The translations under genes were made by a program, and so were the position numbers. DNA of 64,000 nucleotides from Nocardioides sp. NBC_00368 (GTDB taxonomy: Bacteria; Actinomycetota; Actinomycetes; Propionibacteriales; Nocardioidaceae): positions 312,501 to 376,500 of the forward strand of contig NZ_CP107970.1 of assembly GCF_036090055.1 (NCBI RefSeq), given 5' to 3'. Positions 8,152 to 16,127 of this stretch are shown here, piece after piece. The notes beneath the pieces are model-generated. The model was not told where the DNA came from and did no database searches. It was given only the letters and a program-made list of their open reading frames with translations. Numbering within the stretch: the stretch's first letter is position 1; the number at the start of each line of letters is the position of its first letter.

Positions 8152-9594
8152 TCAGTGATGGGTCTGCTGATGGGCGGCACGACGGCGGCGGCCGAGTCGG
8201 TCGACGGCGAGGAACGCCACGAACACCACGGCGACGGCCACGACCGCGACGTACGACATCGCGTCGAGCGGCGGGGCGGGCGGATTGACGAGCCCGTTGA
8301 GGTACATCCAGGCCATGGCCGCCGCGCCCAGGGCCGCGCCGACGACGGCGATCGGACCGAGCCGTCCCTCGCGGCTGAGCAGCCGAAGCGCGCCCGCGCT
8401 GATGAGCAGGTAGGGGACGACCCAGAAGTAGACGATGAGCGTCGCGACCGAGTTGTAGACGCCGACGATGTTGTCGGGGTTGAGGGCGACCATGACCAGG
8501 ATCGCCCCCAGCCCGAGGACGCAGATCGTGACGACGGCGGCCGCGGGGCTGCGGTGGCGTGAGTGGATCCGGCCGGCGCGCGCGGGAAGGAGGCCGTCGG
8601 CTGCGAGGGTCGCGACGAAGCGCGAGCCGTAGTTGACGAACCCGATGAGGGCCGCGAACGTCGCGACCGCGAGCACCAGGTCGGTCGCGCTGGCCACCGT
8701 GCTGCCGAGCCCGCCCTCGACGGCCAGGGCGGCAGCGGGAGAGGTGCCGGCCGCCAGTGCGTCGCTCGCGGCGACGAGGGCGGGCACCTGAAGCAGGGTT
8801 GCCACCACGTACAGCGCACCCAGGCCGACCGGCACGCACATCACGGCGAGCGGCACGGAGCGTCGGGCATCGCGGGTCTCGGCGGCGAGCGCCGTGCTGC
8901 TCTCGAAGCCGACGAGAAACACGGCGCCGGCGGCGACCCCTTGGAAGATGCCGCTCGGGGTGGCTCCCTCGAGGGACAGTTGGGCACCGAGGTCGAGGCC
9001 CGCGCGCGCGGCCGCGGCCATGGTGATGACCAGCATCAGCGGCACGGAGACGACGGCCAGCGTGACCGCGGTGCGGACCGAGGTGTCCAGACCCCGGTAG
9101 GCGATGGTGCCGGCGATCAGCACGGCGGCGCTGTAGATCAGCATCTGTACGCCGATGTCGAAGCTCGCCTCGAAGCCGAGGGAGAGCAGGAAGCTGCCGG
9201 AGAAGAGGCCGACCAGGAACGCGATCGCGCCGATCTGCGCGACGTAGCCGAGGAAGAGAGTCGCACCCACCAGGATGCGTGCCCAAGCGCCGAAGACGTG
9301 CGGGATGTAGGAGTAGAGCGATCCGGTGACGACGTAGCGCCGGGCGAAGGTGATGACCGAGAGGCCGACGAGACTCGTCGCGACAGCGGCGATCAGCGCC
9401 CCGAGCCAGCTGCCGTTGCCGGCGGTGACCAACACCAGAGCCGGGACCGAGGCCAGCCCGACGGGCGGGACGTACGAAGCCAGCGCCAGCCCGACGAGCT
9501 GGTTGCGGCTGAGGTGGCCCCGGTCGAGGCCGGCGACCGGAGGAGCGTCCACCGGTGCGACCGGCCCGCCGGGGGTTGGGCTGCTGGTCGTCAT
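8152..9594 (-). CDS. APC-superfamily amino acid/amine permease
   Basis: A 480-residue polytopic membrane protein with about 12 hydrophobic segments and the APC-type first helix region (NQLVGLALASYVPPVG). The carrier family imports amino acids or amines by ion coupling. ATG 9594 has AGAAGGGA upstream; a longer start at 9618 would overlap the operator at 9621 more closely and lacks such a box. It is the first gene of the leftward operon, transcribed from the divergent region 9595-9820 that carries two 29-bp inverted repeats. By position it is the probable uptake system for the amine used by the regulon. Confidence 0.9.
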   Translation of the reverse strand: MTTSSPTPGGPVAPVDAPPVAGLDRGHLSRNQLVGLALASYVPPVGLASVPALVLVTAGNGSWLGALIAAVATSLVGLSVITFARRYVVTGSLYSYIPHVFGAWARILVGATLFLGYVAQIGAIAFLVGLFSGSFLLSLGFEASFDIGVQMLIYSAAVLIAGTIAYRGLDTSVRTAVTLAVVSVPLMLVITMAAAARAGLDLGAQLSLEGATPSGIFQGVAAGAVFLVGFESSTALAAETRDARRSVPLAVMCVPVGLGALYVVATLLQVPALVAASDALAAGTSPAAALAVEGGLGSTVASATDLVLAVATFAALIGFVNYGSRFVATLAADGLLPARAGRIHSRHRSPAAAVVTICVLGLGAILVMVALNPDNIVGVYNSVATLIVYFWVVPYLLISAGALRLLSREGRLGPIAVVGAALGAAAMAWMYLNGLVNPPAPPLDAMSYVAVVAVAVVFVAFLAVDRLGRRRRAAHQQTHH

Positions 9595-9620
9595 GGCTGT
9601 CCCTTCTGGCGAAAGCAAAG

Positions 9621-9649
9621 TTAGTCATTTGATTGGGTCGGATGACTAA
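9621..9649. promoter_or_regulatory. 29-bp inverted-repeat operator (site 1) of the amine regulon
   Basis: Perfect 8-bp arms TTAGTCAT (9621-9628) and ATGACTAA (9642-9649) separated by 13 nt. It lies 27 bp upstream of the permease ATG. The same arms and the same spacing recur at 9758-9786 and 18329-18357. Binding by the TetR protein encoded at 17606-18214 is inferred from the distribution of the sites. Confidence 0.75.
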
Positions 9650-9757
9650 GTGTGTGCCAGGTCTCATGCCGCGTCAAGAGGTGTCCGGGAGATGTCTCGG
9701 TGGTTTCGCGGATCTGGACGGGGCGGTTGACAAGCCGTGATCTGGGTCGCACTATCG

Positions 9758-9786
9758 TTGGTCAAACGATTCAGTCAAATGACTAA
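9758..9786. promoter_or_regulatory. 29-bp inverted-repeat operator (site 2) of the amine regulon
   Basis: Left arm TTGGTCAA (6 of 8 bases matching TTAGTCAT) and a perfect right arm ATGACTAA (9779-9786), with the 13-nt spacer of the other two sites. It is 34 bp upstream of the SCP2-like gene start at 9821. The right half also contains AGTCAAATGACT, a short palindrome of its own. Confidence 0.65.
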
Positions 9787-9820
9787 GAACGATCAGAACC
9801 CCACCCCGGAGGGCCGAAGA

Positions 9821-10471
9821 ATGACTGAGAGCACGACGATCGAGGCGCCGCCCGCGGGCCTCAGGGCGGCTGGCATCGCCGTCGAGGACGATCCGATCCC
9901 GATCGTCCGCCTCCTCGCGCGGACCCTGCGCGACGCCTCAGTCCACGCCCCGGAGGAGGCGGAAGGCCTTGTGGGCACCGTGGTGGTTCGCTCCCACGCC
10001 ACCCCGCAGGCGGCGACGCTGGCCTTCGCGCCGGACGTCGTGAGCGTCACCGCCGGCGCCCTCGCCGAGCCCGATGCGACGGTCGTCGTCGACCTCGACG
10101 CCCGCTTCGCGCCCAGGCAGGAGATGACCGGCGACGTCGAGCTGGCGGCCCGCGTGCTGCGAGCGCTGCGCCCGCCACTGCCCGGCTGGCGCGAGGCTGC
10201 CGCCCGGTTCTGGGAGGTCACCCGAGACATCCCGGGCATCCCCGACGTTCTCGTGGTGGAAGCCGACGCACCCGAGGGCACCGAGCACGGTCGCTTCGGC
10301 GCAGGTCCGACCAGCTATCGGATCGCAGGCCCCGCCGACATCCTGGCCGGCGTCTTCAGCGGCGCCGACGACTTCCTCGCCTCCCTGGCCGCCGGCGTGC
10401 AGGTTCAGGGCACCTTGTCCCAGCTGTCCGTCATGACGGCAGCCTCCTGGAGGGTCCGATTCGATGTCTGA
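9821..10471 (+). CDS. SCP2-like (sterol-carrier-type) domain protein
   Basis: A 216-residue soluble protein without a signal peptide. Its C-terminal half (GPADILAGVFSGADDFLAS and VQVQGTLSQL) has the look of SCP2-fold lipid/acyl carrier domains; the first half contains a similar pattern (APDVVSVTAGALAEPDATVV), suggesting two related lobes. I chose ATG 9821 for its GGAGGG box at 9808-9813; an in-frame GTG at 9737 would place the operator inside the gene. It is the first gene of the rightward operon and its stop overlaps the ligase start by eight bases. A role in holding a hydrophobic CoA ester or substrate is possible but not shown by the sequence. Confidence 0.6.
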   Translation: MTESTTIEAPPAGLRAAGIAVEDDPIPIVRLLARTLRDASVHAPEEAEGLVGTVVVRSHATPQAATLAFAPDVVSVTAGALAEPDATVVVDLDARFAPRQEMTGDVELAARVLRALRPPLPGWREAAARFWEVTRDIPGIPDVLVVEADAPEGTEHGRFGAGPTSYRIAGPADILAGVFSGADDFLASLAAGVQVQGTLSQLSVMTAASWRVRFDV

Positions 10472-11807
10472 GCTCGCCCAAGCCCGCAAGGCCGTACGCC
10501 TCGAGGCCACCAACCACGAGGGCAGCCTCCTGGGCAAGAACGTCTCGCCGCAGAAGTTCGAGGCCGGCAAGAAGACCGGCTTCGCCTTCGCCGACATCCT
10601 GTTCGCCATCGACCTCAACAACGAGATCGTCCTCGGCGACGCCTTTCCGGACTGGCGGGGCAACATCTACGACATCCAGATGGTCCCGGACATGTCGACC
10701 CTCGTGGAGTGGAAGCCCGGCCTGGACTCGGTGATCGGGGACTACTGGCTCAAGGACGGCACGCCCGTACCGATCTGTCCGCGCAACCTCGTGCGGAAGC
10801 TGGTGACCCGGCTGGCAGGCCACGGGTACGCAGCCACCGTCGCCGTCGAGATCGAGGCGACCCTTTTCGAGGAGTCGGTCCAGGAGGCGCGTGCGCGCGG
10901 CTACCGCGACCTCACGCCGCTCGGCGGCAGCACCGGGGCGACGTACCACCTCGCCCGGTCGAGCGACTGGGTCGCCTACATGGAGGCTGTCGTGGAGCGG
11001 CTCGACCACGTCGGTATCGGATGGGAGGCATGGACCGACGAGGCGGCGCCCGGCCAGACCGAGCTCAACCTCGCGCCGACCGACCCGGTCCGGCTCGCCG
11101 ACAGCTGGGCCCGCACCCGGCAGGTGATGCGCGAGGTGGCCCACGAGCTGGGTCACACCGTCTCGTTCATGGCCAAGCCCACCGCGGGCTTCGGCCAGGG
11201 CGCGCACATCAACATCTCGCTCCAGAGCGACGGCGTGAACCAGTTCTTCGCCGAGGACGGCCCATCGCCGCTGATGCGGCACGCGGTCGGCGGGTTGCTC
11301 GCCACCATGGAGGGCAACACCTCGATCGCGTTCCCCCAGATCACCTCCTACCGCCGGCTCGTCGATCTCACCGGGCCGCCGACCACGGTCAGCTGGGGAG
11401 TCAACAACAAGACCGCGGCGGTGCGTGCGATCACCTGCCACCCCAGGTACTCCCGGCTCGAGTACCGGCTGCCGGGCGCCGACGTGAACCCCTACCTCGC
11501 CCTGGCCGGCGTGCTGGCGGGCGTGCTCGCCGGCATCGAGCGACGCATCGATCCGCCGGAGGAGGTCACGGACATGGCCTGGTGTCTGCCCGAGAGCTGT
11601 GGCGTACGCCGGATCCCCGACACCATGTCGAAAGCCGGGGCCGCGCTCGACGCCGATCCGCTGCTGCGGGAGTACCTCGGCGACGAGTTCGTGGACTTCT
11701 GGGTCGCTTCGCGCCGATGGGAGTGGATGGAGTTCCACACCAAGGGTGGCGATCCGTTCGTCGAGCTCTCCGCGTGGGAGTCCCAGCGATACTTCGAGTT
11801 CCCGTGA
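10464..11807 (+). CDS. Glutamine-synthetase-like gamma-glutamyl-amine ligase (PuuA/GlnA3-4 type)
   Basis: A 447-residue GS-fold ligase, not the housekeeping enzyme (which is at 59836). The ligands needed for ATP and glutamate are kept: E129 and E131 in VEIEA, E193 and E200 in DEAAPGQTEL, H248 in GQGAHIN, the arginine of NNKTAAVRA, and E/R in RLEYRLPG. N250 replaces the second histidine of the usual HVH. The adenylylation region of GlnA is absent. Family members join glutamate to an amine (putrescine, isopropylamine, ethanolamine). The gene overlaps the SCP2-like gene and is followed by a gamma-glutamyl hydrolase, and a PuuB-like oxidase lies at 20672, so a gamma-glutamylated amine route is likely. 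The amine is unknown. Confidence 0.85.
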   Translation: MSELAQARKAVRLEATNHEGSLLGKNVSPQKFEAGKKTGFAFADILFAIDLNNEIVLGDAFPDWRGNIYDIQMVPDMSTLVEWKPGLDSVIGDYWLKDGTPVPICPRNLVRKLVTRLAGHGYAATVAVEIEATLFEESVQEARARGYRDLTPLGGSTGATYHLARSSDWVAYMEAVVERLDHVGIGWEAWTDEAAPGQTELNLAPTDPVRLADSWARTRQVMREVAHELGHTVSFMAKPTAGFGQGAHINISLQSDGVNQFFAEDGPSPLMRHAVGGLLATMEGNTSIAFPQITSYRRLVDLTGPPTTVSWGVNNKTAAVRAITCHPRYSRLEYRLPGADVNPYLALAGVLAGVLAGIERRIDPPEEVTDMAWCLPESCGVRRIPDTMSKAGAALDADPLLREYLGDEFVDFWVASRRWEWMEFHTKGGDPFVELSAWESQRYFEFP

Positions 11808-12616
11808 GCGCGCGCGACAAGGCCGAAGCGATGCGGCCGTTGGTCGGCATCACCGGACGCCGTTTCCAGCTGTCGGTGCTGACCGGAGCCGACCCACGCT
11901 ACGGCGACCGCTGCATCGACGCCTCCATGTCCGACTTCGCGACCCGGATCGCCGAGGCCGGCGGACTCCCAGTGCACCTGTCGTACGACACCGACGCCGA
12001 GGCGGTCTGCGCCTGGCTCTCCGGCGTCGTGATCACCGGAGGCCAGGACGTCCACCCTGCCTGCTGGGGCGGTGACACTTCGGTGGTGCGCGACATCGAC
12101 CCGCGGACGAACCCGATGGTGCACGACACCGAGCGGGATGCGTACGAGATCGCGCTCGTCCGCGCGTCGATCGAGCGGGGGATCCCGGTGCTCGGTGTGT
12201 GCCGGGGGATGCAGGTGCTCAACGTCGCCCTCGGCGGCACCCTCGTGCCCCATCTTGCAGACGGCCCGGTGAGCCACCTCTCGGACGAGATCGCGCCCAC
12301 CGACGGGACCGTCGACCACGTCGTCACCTTCGAGCAGGGCTCGGTCGCTGCCGACCTGTTCAGCACCGACGCGCTCACCAACTCCTGGCACCACCAAGCC
12401 GTCGCCAGATGCGGTGCGGGGTTGGTCGTGACCGGACGTACCTCTGACGGGGTCGTCGAGGCGATCGAGCTGCCCGGGCAACCGGTCCTGGGCGTGCAAT
12501 GGCACCCGGAATGGATGAAGAGCAACGACCCGGCGCTGATGTGGATCGTCGAGCAGGCGATGCAGCGGCTCACGAGCCAGGTACCTGTCGGGCAAGAGCA
12601 GAGGAGCCCCCGGTGA
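11804..12616 (+). CDS. Gamma-glutamyl hydrolase, class I glutamine amidotransferase-like (PuuD type)
   Basis: A 270-residue peptidase C26 protein. The nucleophile Cys133 sits in GVCRGMQ, GGQDVHP is the typical substrate-side loop, and the His and Glu of the triad are in GVQWHPEW near the C terminus. PuuD-type enzymes split the gamma-glutamyl group off gamma-glutamyl-aminobutyrate, freeing the amino acid and recycling glutamate. I placed the start at GTG 11804, coupled to the ligase stop as GTGA; ATG 11831 is an alternative nine codons later. Together with the upstream ligase it completes the glutamate-tag cycle. Confidence 0.88.
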   Translation: MSARDKAEAMRPLVGITGRRFQLSVLTGADPRYGDRCIDASMSDFATRIAEAGGLPVHLSYDTDAEAVCAWLSGVVITGGQDVHPACWGGDTSVVRDIDPRTNPMVHDTERDAYEIALVRASIERGIPVLGVCRGMQVLNVALGGTLVPHLADGPVSHLSDEIAPTDGTVDHVVTFEQGSVAADLFSTDALTNSWHHQAVARCGAGLVVTGRTSDGVVEAIELPGQPVLGVQWHPEWMKSNDPALMWIVEQAMQRLTSQVPVGQEQRSPR

Positions 12617-14220
12617 GCACGCGTGTCACGGCCGGACCCGCCGTCCCGGCCGAACGGATGATGGACGATCCCGACGTCTCGACGCTGAGCCAGCTCCTGG
12701 CGCAGCGCGCACAGGACTCGGGAGATCGGGAGTTCCTTCGTTTCGGCGAGTGGTCGTGGACCTACGCCGAGATCGATGCCTGGACCTCCAGGCTGGCCCA
12801 CCGGCTCATCGAGGTCGACGGCATCCGCCCGGGCGACCGGGTCGCGATCATGCTCCCGAACGTCGTGCACTGGCCGGTGACCTGGCTGGCGGTGCTGAAG
12901 GCCGGGGCGGTCGCGGTCCCGATCAACTGTGGGTACCAGCGTGCCGACCTCGCCTTCGTCCTGACGGACTCGGGGGCCCGGGTCGTCTTCACCGATGCCG
13001 AGCGCGCCGGCCTGGTCGCCGAGGTGCTGGCGGACGAGCCCGGCCTGACCGGCGTCCGTATCGTCGAGGTCCCCGACGACGGGTCGGAGCCGTTCCCGGT
13101 CACGGCCCCGGGTGTCCCGGTCGTGGGGGAGACCCTCGCGAACCTGCAGTACACCTCGGGCACGACCGGCTTTCCGAAGGCATGCATGCTCAGCCACGAC
13201 TACTGGGCCCGGCTGGGGTGGATCTGCGCTGCCGCCACCGGTCTCGGGGCCGAGGACGTACTCCTCACCTCGCAACCGTTCTCCTACATGGACCCGCAGT
13301 GGAACACGGCGCTCGCCCTGACGCTCGGCGCTCCTCTCGTGGTGCTGCCGCGCTTCTCCGCGTCGACCTTCATGAGTGACGTACGCCGCCACCAGGCGAC
13401 CTTCTTCTACGTCCTCGGCTCGATGCCGACCCTGCTGTTCAAGCAGCCGCCGACGGCCGAGGACCGGGAGAACGACCTCCGCATGGTGCTCTGCTCGGGG
13501 ATCCCGGTCGCGCTCCATGCCCAGCTCGAGGAACGGTGGGGTGCGCCGTGGCGTGAGGTCTACGGGATGACCGAGTCGGGGATCGACCTGTTCAGCCCGT
13601 TCGCAGACACCGCCGCTGTCGGCAGCGGGAGCCTGGGCCTACCGGTGCCGTCCAAGCAGGTACGCGTCGAGGATCCCGCCACTCCGGGGGAGGAGGTCCC
13701 GCCCGGTGAGCCGGGTGAGCTCGTCATCTCGGGAGTGCCGATGATGAACGGCTACTGGAATCGCCCCGACGCCACGGCCGACGTGCTGCGTGAGGGGTGG
13801 CTGCACACGGGCGACCTCGTCGTCCGCCGTCCCGACGGCGGCATCCAGCTGGTCGGCCGGATCAAGGACATGGTGCGGCGCGGCGGCGAGAACATCGCCT
13901 GTGCCGAGGTCGAGGCGGTTCTCGAACGAGACGATCGGATCGTCGCTGCGGCCGTCGTCGCCGTACCCGACGAGCTCATGGGTGAGGAGGTCAAGGCCTT
14001 CGTCCAGCTCAGGGAGGGCGTGCCGGACGACAGGGCCACCGCCCAGGACCTCCTCGAAAGCGCCGGTGCTCAACTCGCGCGGTTCAAGGTGCCCCGCTAC
14101 GTCGAGTTCGTCGCCGACTTCCCGCGCACCCCCTCTGAGCGGGTCTCCAAGCCCGCGCTCAAGGCCCGGGCCGCTGCCGAGCCCGGCACCACCTACGACT
14201 TCGCCCGACCGAGGAGCTGA
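12613..14220 (+). CDS. Acyl-CoA synthetase (CaiC-like AMP-binding ligase)
   Basis: 535 residues from GTG 12613, which has GAGGAG six bases upstream and overlaps the previous stop as GTGA; an in-frame ATG at 12499 lies deep in the preceding gene. ANL-superfamily motifs are visible: YTSGTTGFPKA, YGMTESG, TGD, RRGGENIACAEVE and a lysine-containing C terminus (SERVSKPALK). The pattern NIACAEVE and the overall sequence recall crotonobetaine/carnitine-CoA ligases, but the substrate is not deducible. This is a second CoA ligase within the same regulon, besides the one at 428, which suggests that two different acids are activated. Confidence 0.9.
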   Translation: MSTRVTAGPAVPAERMMDDPDVSTLSQLLAQRAQDSGDREFLRFGEWSWTYAEIDAWTSRLAHRLIEVDGIRPGDRVAIMLPNVVHWPVTWLAVLKAGAVAVPINCGYQRADLAFVLTDSGARVVFTDAERAGLVAEVLADEPGLTGVRIVEVPDDGSEPFPVTAPGVPVVGETLANLQYTSGTTGFPKACMLSHDYWARLGWICAAATGLGAEDVLLTSQPFSYMDPQWNTALALTLGAPLVVLPRFSASTFMSDVRRHQATFFYVLGSMPTLLFKQPPTAEDRENDLRMVLCSGIPVALHAQLEERWGAPWREVYGMTESGIDLFSPFADTAAVGSGSLGLPVPSKQVRVEDPATPGEEVPPGEPGELVISGVPMMNGYWNRPDATADVLREGWLHTGDLVVRRPDGGIQLVGRIKDMVRRGGENIACAEVEAVLERDDRIVAAAVVAVPDELMGEEVKAFVQLREGVPDDRATAQDLLESAGAQLARFKVPRYVEFVADFPRTPSERVSKPALKARAAAEPGTTYDFARPRS

Positions 14221-14222
14221 CC

Positions 14223-15005
14223 ATGACCACCCCTACCGGCCCTACGACGGGTGAGGACCGCATCGACGTCGCCGTTGTGCGCGACGTCGCGGTCCTCACG
14301 ATCGACCGTCCCGACAAGCTCAACGCACTCACCGTGGCCATGCGGCTGCGCCTGGCTGCCCTGATTCGGGAGCTCGGCACCGGCGAGGCCGTTCGTGGCA
14401 TCGTCCTCACCGGACGTGGCCGTGCCTTCTCCGCCGGCGAGGACCTGAAGCAGGCGCCGACCACCGAGGCCGAGGTCCACAAGGCCTTCGAGAGCTTCCA
14501 CGACGTCACCCGCGCGATCCTGCAGACCCGGGTCCCTGTGGTCGCGGCGGTCAACGGCATCGCCGTCGGCGGTGCCTCCGAGATCACGCTGTGCTGCGAC
14601 ACCCGGATCGGCATGCCCGCGACCGAGTACTTCCAGCCGGAGAACGCCCGCGGCCTCACCATCTCCAACGCGACCAGCCTGCTGCTCCGGCGGCTGGTCG
14701 GCAACCACGCGACGCGCATGGTGCTGGGGTCCCCGCGGGTCTCTTCTGCGGAGGCCCTGCGGATCGGCCTGCTCGACGAGGTGGTCGAGCCCGACCAGCT
14801 CCTCGAGCGCGCCGTCGACACCGTGCACGCGTGGACCCCCGAGGGGAACACCACGGCGCTGCATCTCGCGCTGCTGCGGCCCCTGGTCGCTGAGGTCGAG
14901 GCCGCCTTCGAGCGCGAGGACCACGCCGCCCACGAGGCCTGGGCGAGCGGACTGCTCACTGCCGGCGTCGCCGGCTTCTGGACCAACAAGGAGACGACCG
15001 CATGA
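14223..15005 (+). CDS. Enoyl-CoA hydratase/isomerase (crotonase family)
   Basis: 260 residues, normal for crotonase-fold enzymes. GRGRAFSAGEDLKQ forms the first oxyanion region and VNGIAVGGASEITLCCD the second; the usual glutamate of the hydratase site is not obvious, so an isomerase or other crotonase reaction remains possible. It begins two bases after the ligase stop and ends overlapping the alcohol dehydrogenase start (ATGA). In context it would hydrate or isomerise the CoA ester made by the ligase just upstream. Confidence 0.9.
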   Translation: MTTPTGPTTGEDRIDVAVVRDVAVLTIDRPDKLNALTVAMRLRLAALIRELGTGEAVRGIVLTGRGRAFSAGEDLKQAPTTEAEVHKAFESFHDVTRAILQTRVPVVAAVNGIAVGGASEITLCCDTRIGMPATEYFQPENARGLTISNATSLLLRRLVGNHATRMVLGSPRVSSAEALRIGLLDEVVEPDQLLERAVDTVHAWTPEGNTTALHLALLRPLVAEVEAAFEREDHAAHEAWASGLLTAGVAGFWTNKETTA

Positions 15006-16102
15006 TCGAGACCCAGGCGGCGGTTCTGACCGCCATCAACGAGCCGCTCGAGCTCACCACCATCCGGGTGGACGACCCGGAGCCGTACGAGGTGCGCGTC
15101 GCGGTCACCAACGTCGGCCTTTGCCACAGCGACCTCCACTACATGACCGGCACGGTGCCACCGGACCATCTTCCGGTCGTCGTGGGGCACGAGGTGGCCG
15201 GCGTCGTCGAGGCGGTCGGCTCGGCGGTGACCCAGCTGAGGCCTGGTGATCGCGTGACGGGGGCGCTGACCCCCTCCTGCGGCCTGTGCGCCAACTGCTC
15301 GGCCGGCAGGTCGACCCAGTGCCAGCGCGTCCAGGAGATCCGGCAGCGTCCACGGTCGGCCTACCAGACCACTGACGGTGACCCCATCGACAGGCTCGGC
15401 GCCGTCGGCGCGTTCTCCCGGCATGCCCTCCTCCGCGAGAACGCGCTGGTGAAGTTGCCTGAGGACGTGCCGCTGCACGTCGGCTGCCTGCTCTCCTGCT
15501 GCATCGTCACGGGCGTGGGTGCGGTGTTCCGTGGCGCGGAGGTGCGGCCGGGCAGCACCGTCGCGGTGATCGGCTGCGGTGGCGTGGGGTCGGCCATCAT
15601 CCAGGGGGCGCGGCTCGCCGGCGCCTCGGCCATCGTCGCGATCGATCTCGACGAGGACCGGCTCAAGGCCGCGCGCACGTACGGTGCCACCCATGTGATC
15701 AACGGCGGAGAGGGTGACACGGTCGAGGAGCTGCACCGCCTGCTGGGTGACGGGGTGGACTACGCCTTCGAGGCGGTCGGCTCGGCGCGCACGGCACAGA
15801 CGGCCCTGGCCCTGGTGCGCCCGACGGGCACCGCCTGCCTGGTCGGCATCGCGCCGGCGGGCTCGGAGATCAGTGTCCCTGCGCACGACTTCTTCTTCCT
15901 CGAGAAGCGCCTGATCGGCTCCTACATGGGATCGGGCCAGGCCCGCGAGGACATCGCCCAGTTCGCCCGGCTCTACCAGCAGGGACGCCTCCTGCTCGAC
16001 GAGATGGTGACCCGGGTCGTCCCCTTCGCCGAGATCAACGAGGGCTTCGAGGCGATGAAGTCCGGGGACGTCACGCGCATCGTCGTCGACCTCCAGTCCT
16101 GA
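15002..16102 (+). CDS. Zinc-dependent alcohol dehydrogenase (MDR family)
   Basis: A 366-residue medium-chain dehydrogenase. Catalytic zinc ligands are seen in GLCHSDLHY and GHEVAG, the structural zinc lobe in CGLCANCSAGRSTQC, and the NAD-binding motif in IGCGGVGSAIIQGA. The ATG overlaps the hydratase stop. It oxidises an alcohol to an aldehyde or ketone, and the aldehyde dehydrogenase that follows after 25 bp would take the aldehyde to an acid. If the esterase at 5558 releases a primary alcohol, these two enzymes would finish that branch. Confidence 0.92.
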   Translation: MIETQAAVLTAINEPLELTTIRVDDPEPYEVRVAVTNVGLCHSDLHYMTGTVPPDHLPVVVGHEVAGVVEAVGSAVTQLRPGDRVTGALTPSCGLCANCSAGRSTQCQRVQEIRQRPRSAYQTTDGDPIDRLGAVGAFSRHALLRENALVKLPEDVPLHVGCLLSCCIVTGVGAVFRGAEVRPGSTVAVIGCGGVGSAIIQGARLAGASAIVAIDLDEDRLKAARTYGATHVINGGEGDTVEELHRLLGDGVDYAFEAVGSARTAQTALALVRPTGTACLVGIAPAGSEISVPAHDFFFLEKRLIGSYMGSGQAREDIAQFARLYQQGRLLLDEMVTRVVPFAEINEGFEAMKSGDVTRIVVDLQS

Positions 16103-16127
16103 CCCACGAATCCGTAGAGGAAGCCTG

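Noticed and set aside
6670..8562. Long plus-strand reading frame (630 codons) opposite the monooxygenase and permease genes.
   Set aside because: Arg/Gly/Asp/Val-rich composition with no motif; a shadow of the well-supported genes on the other strand, common in high-GC DNA.
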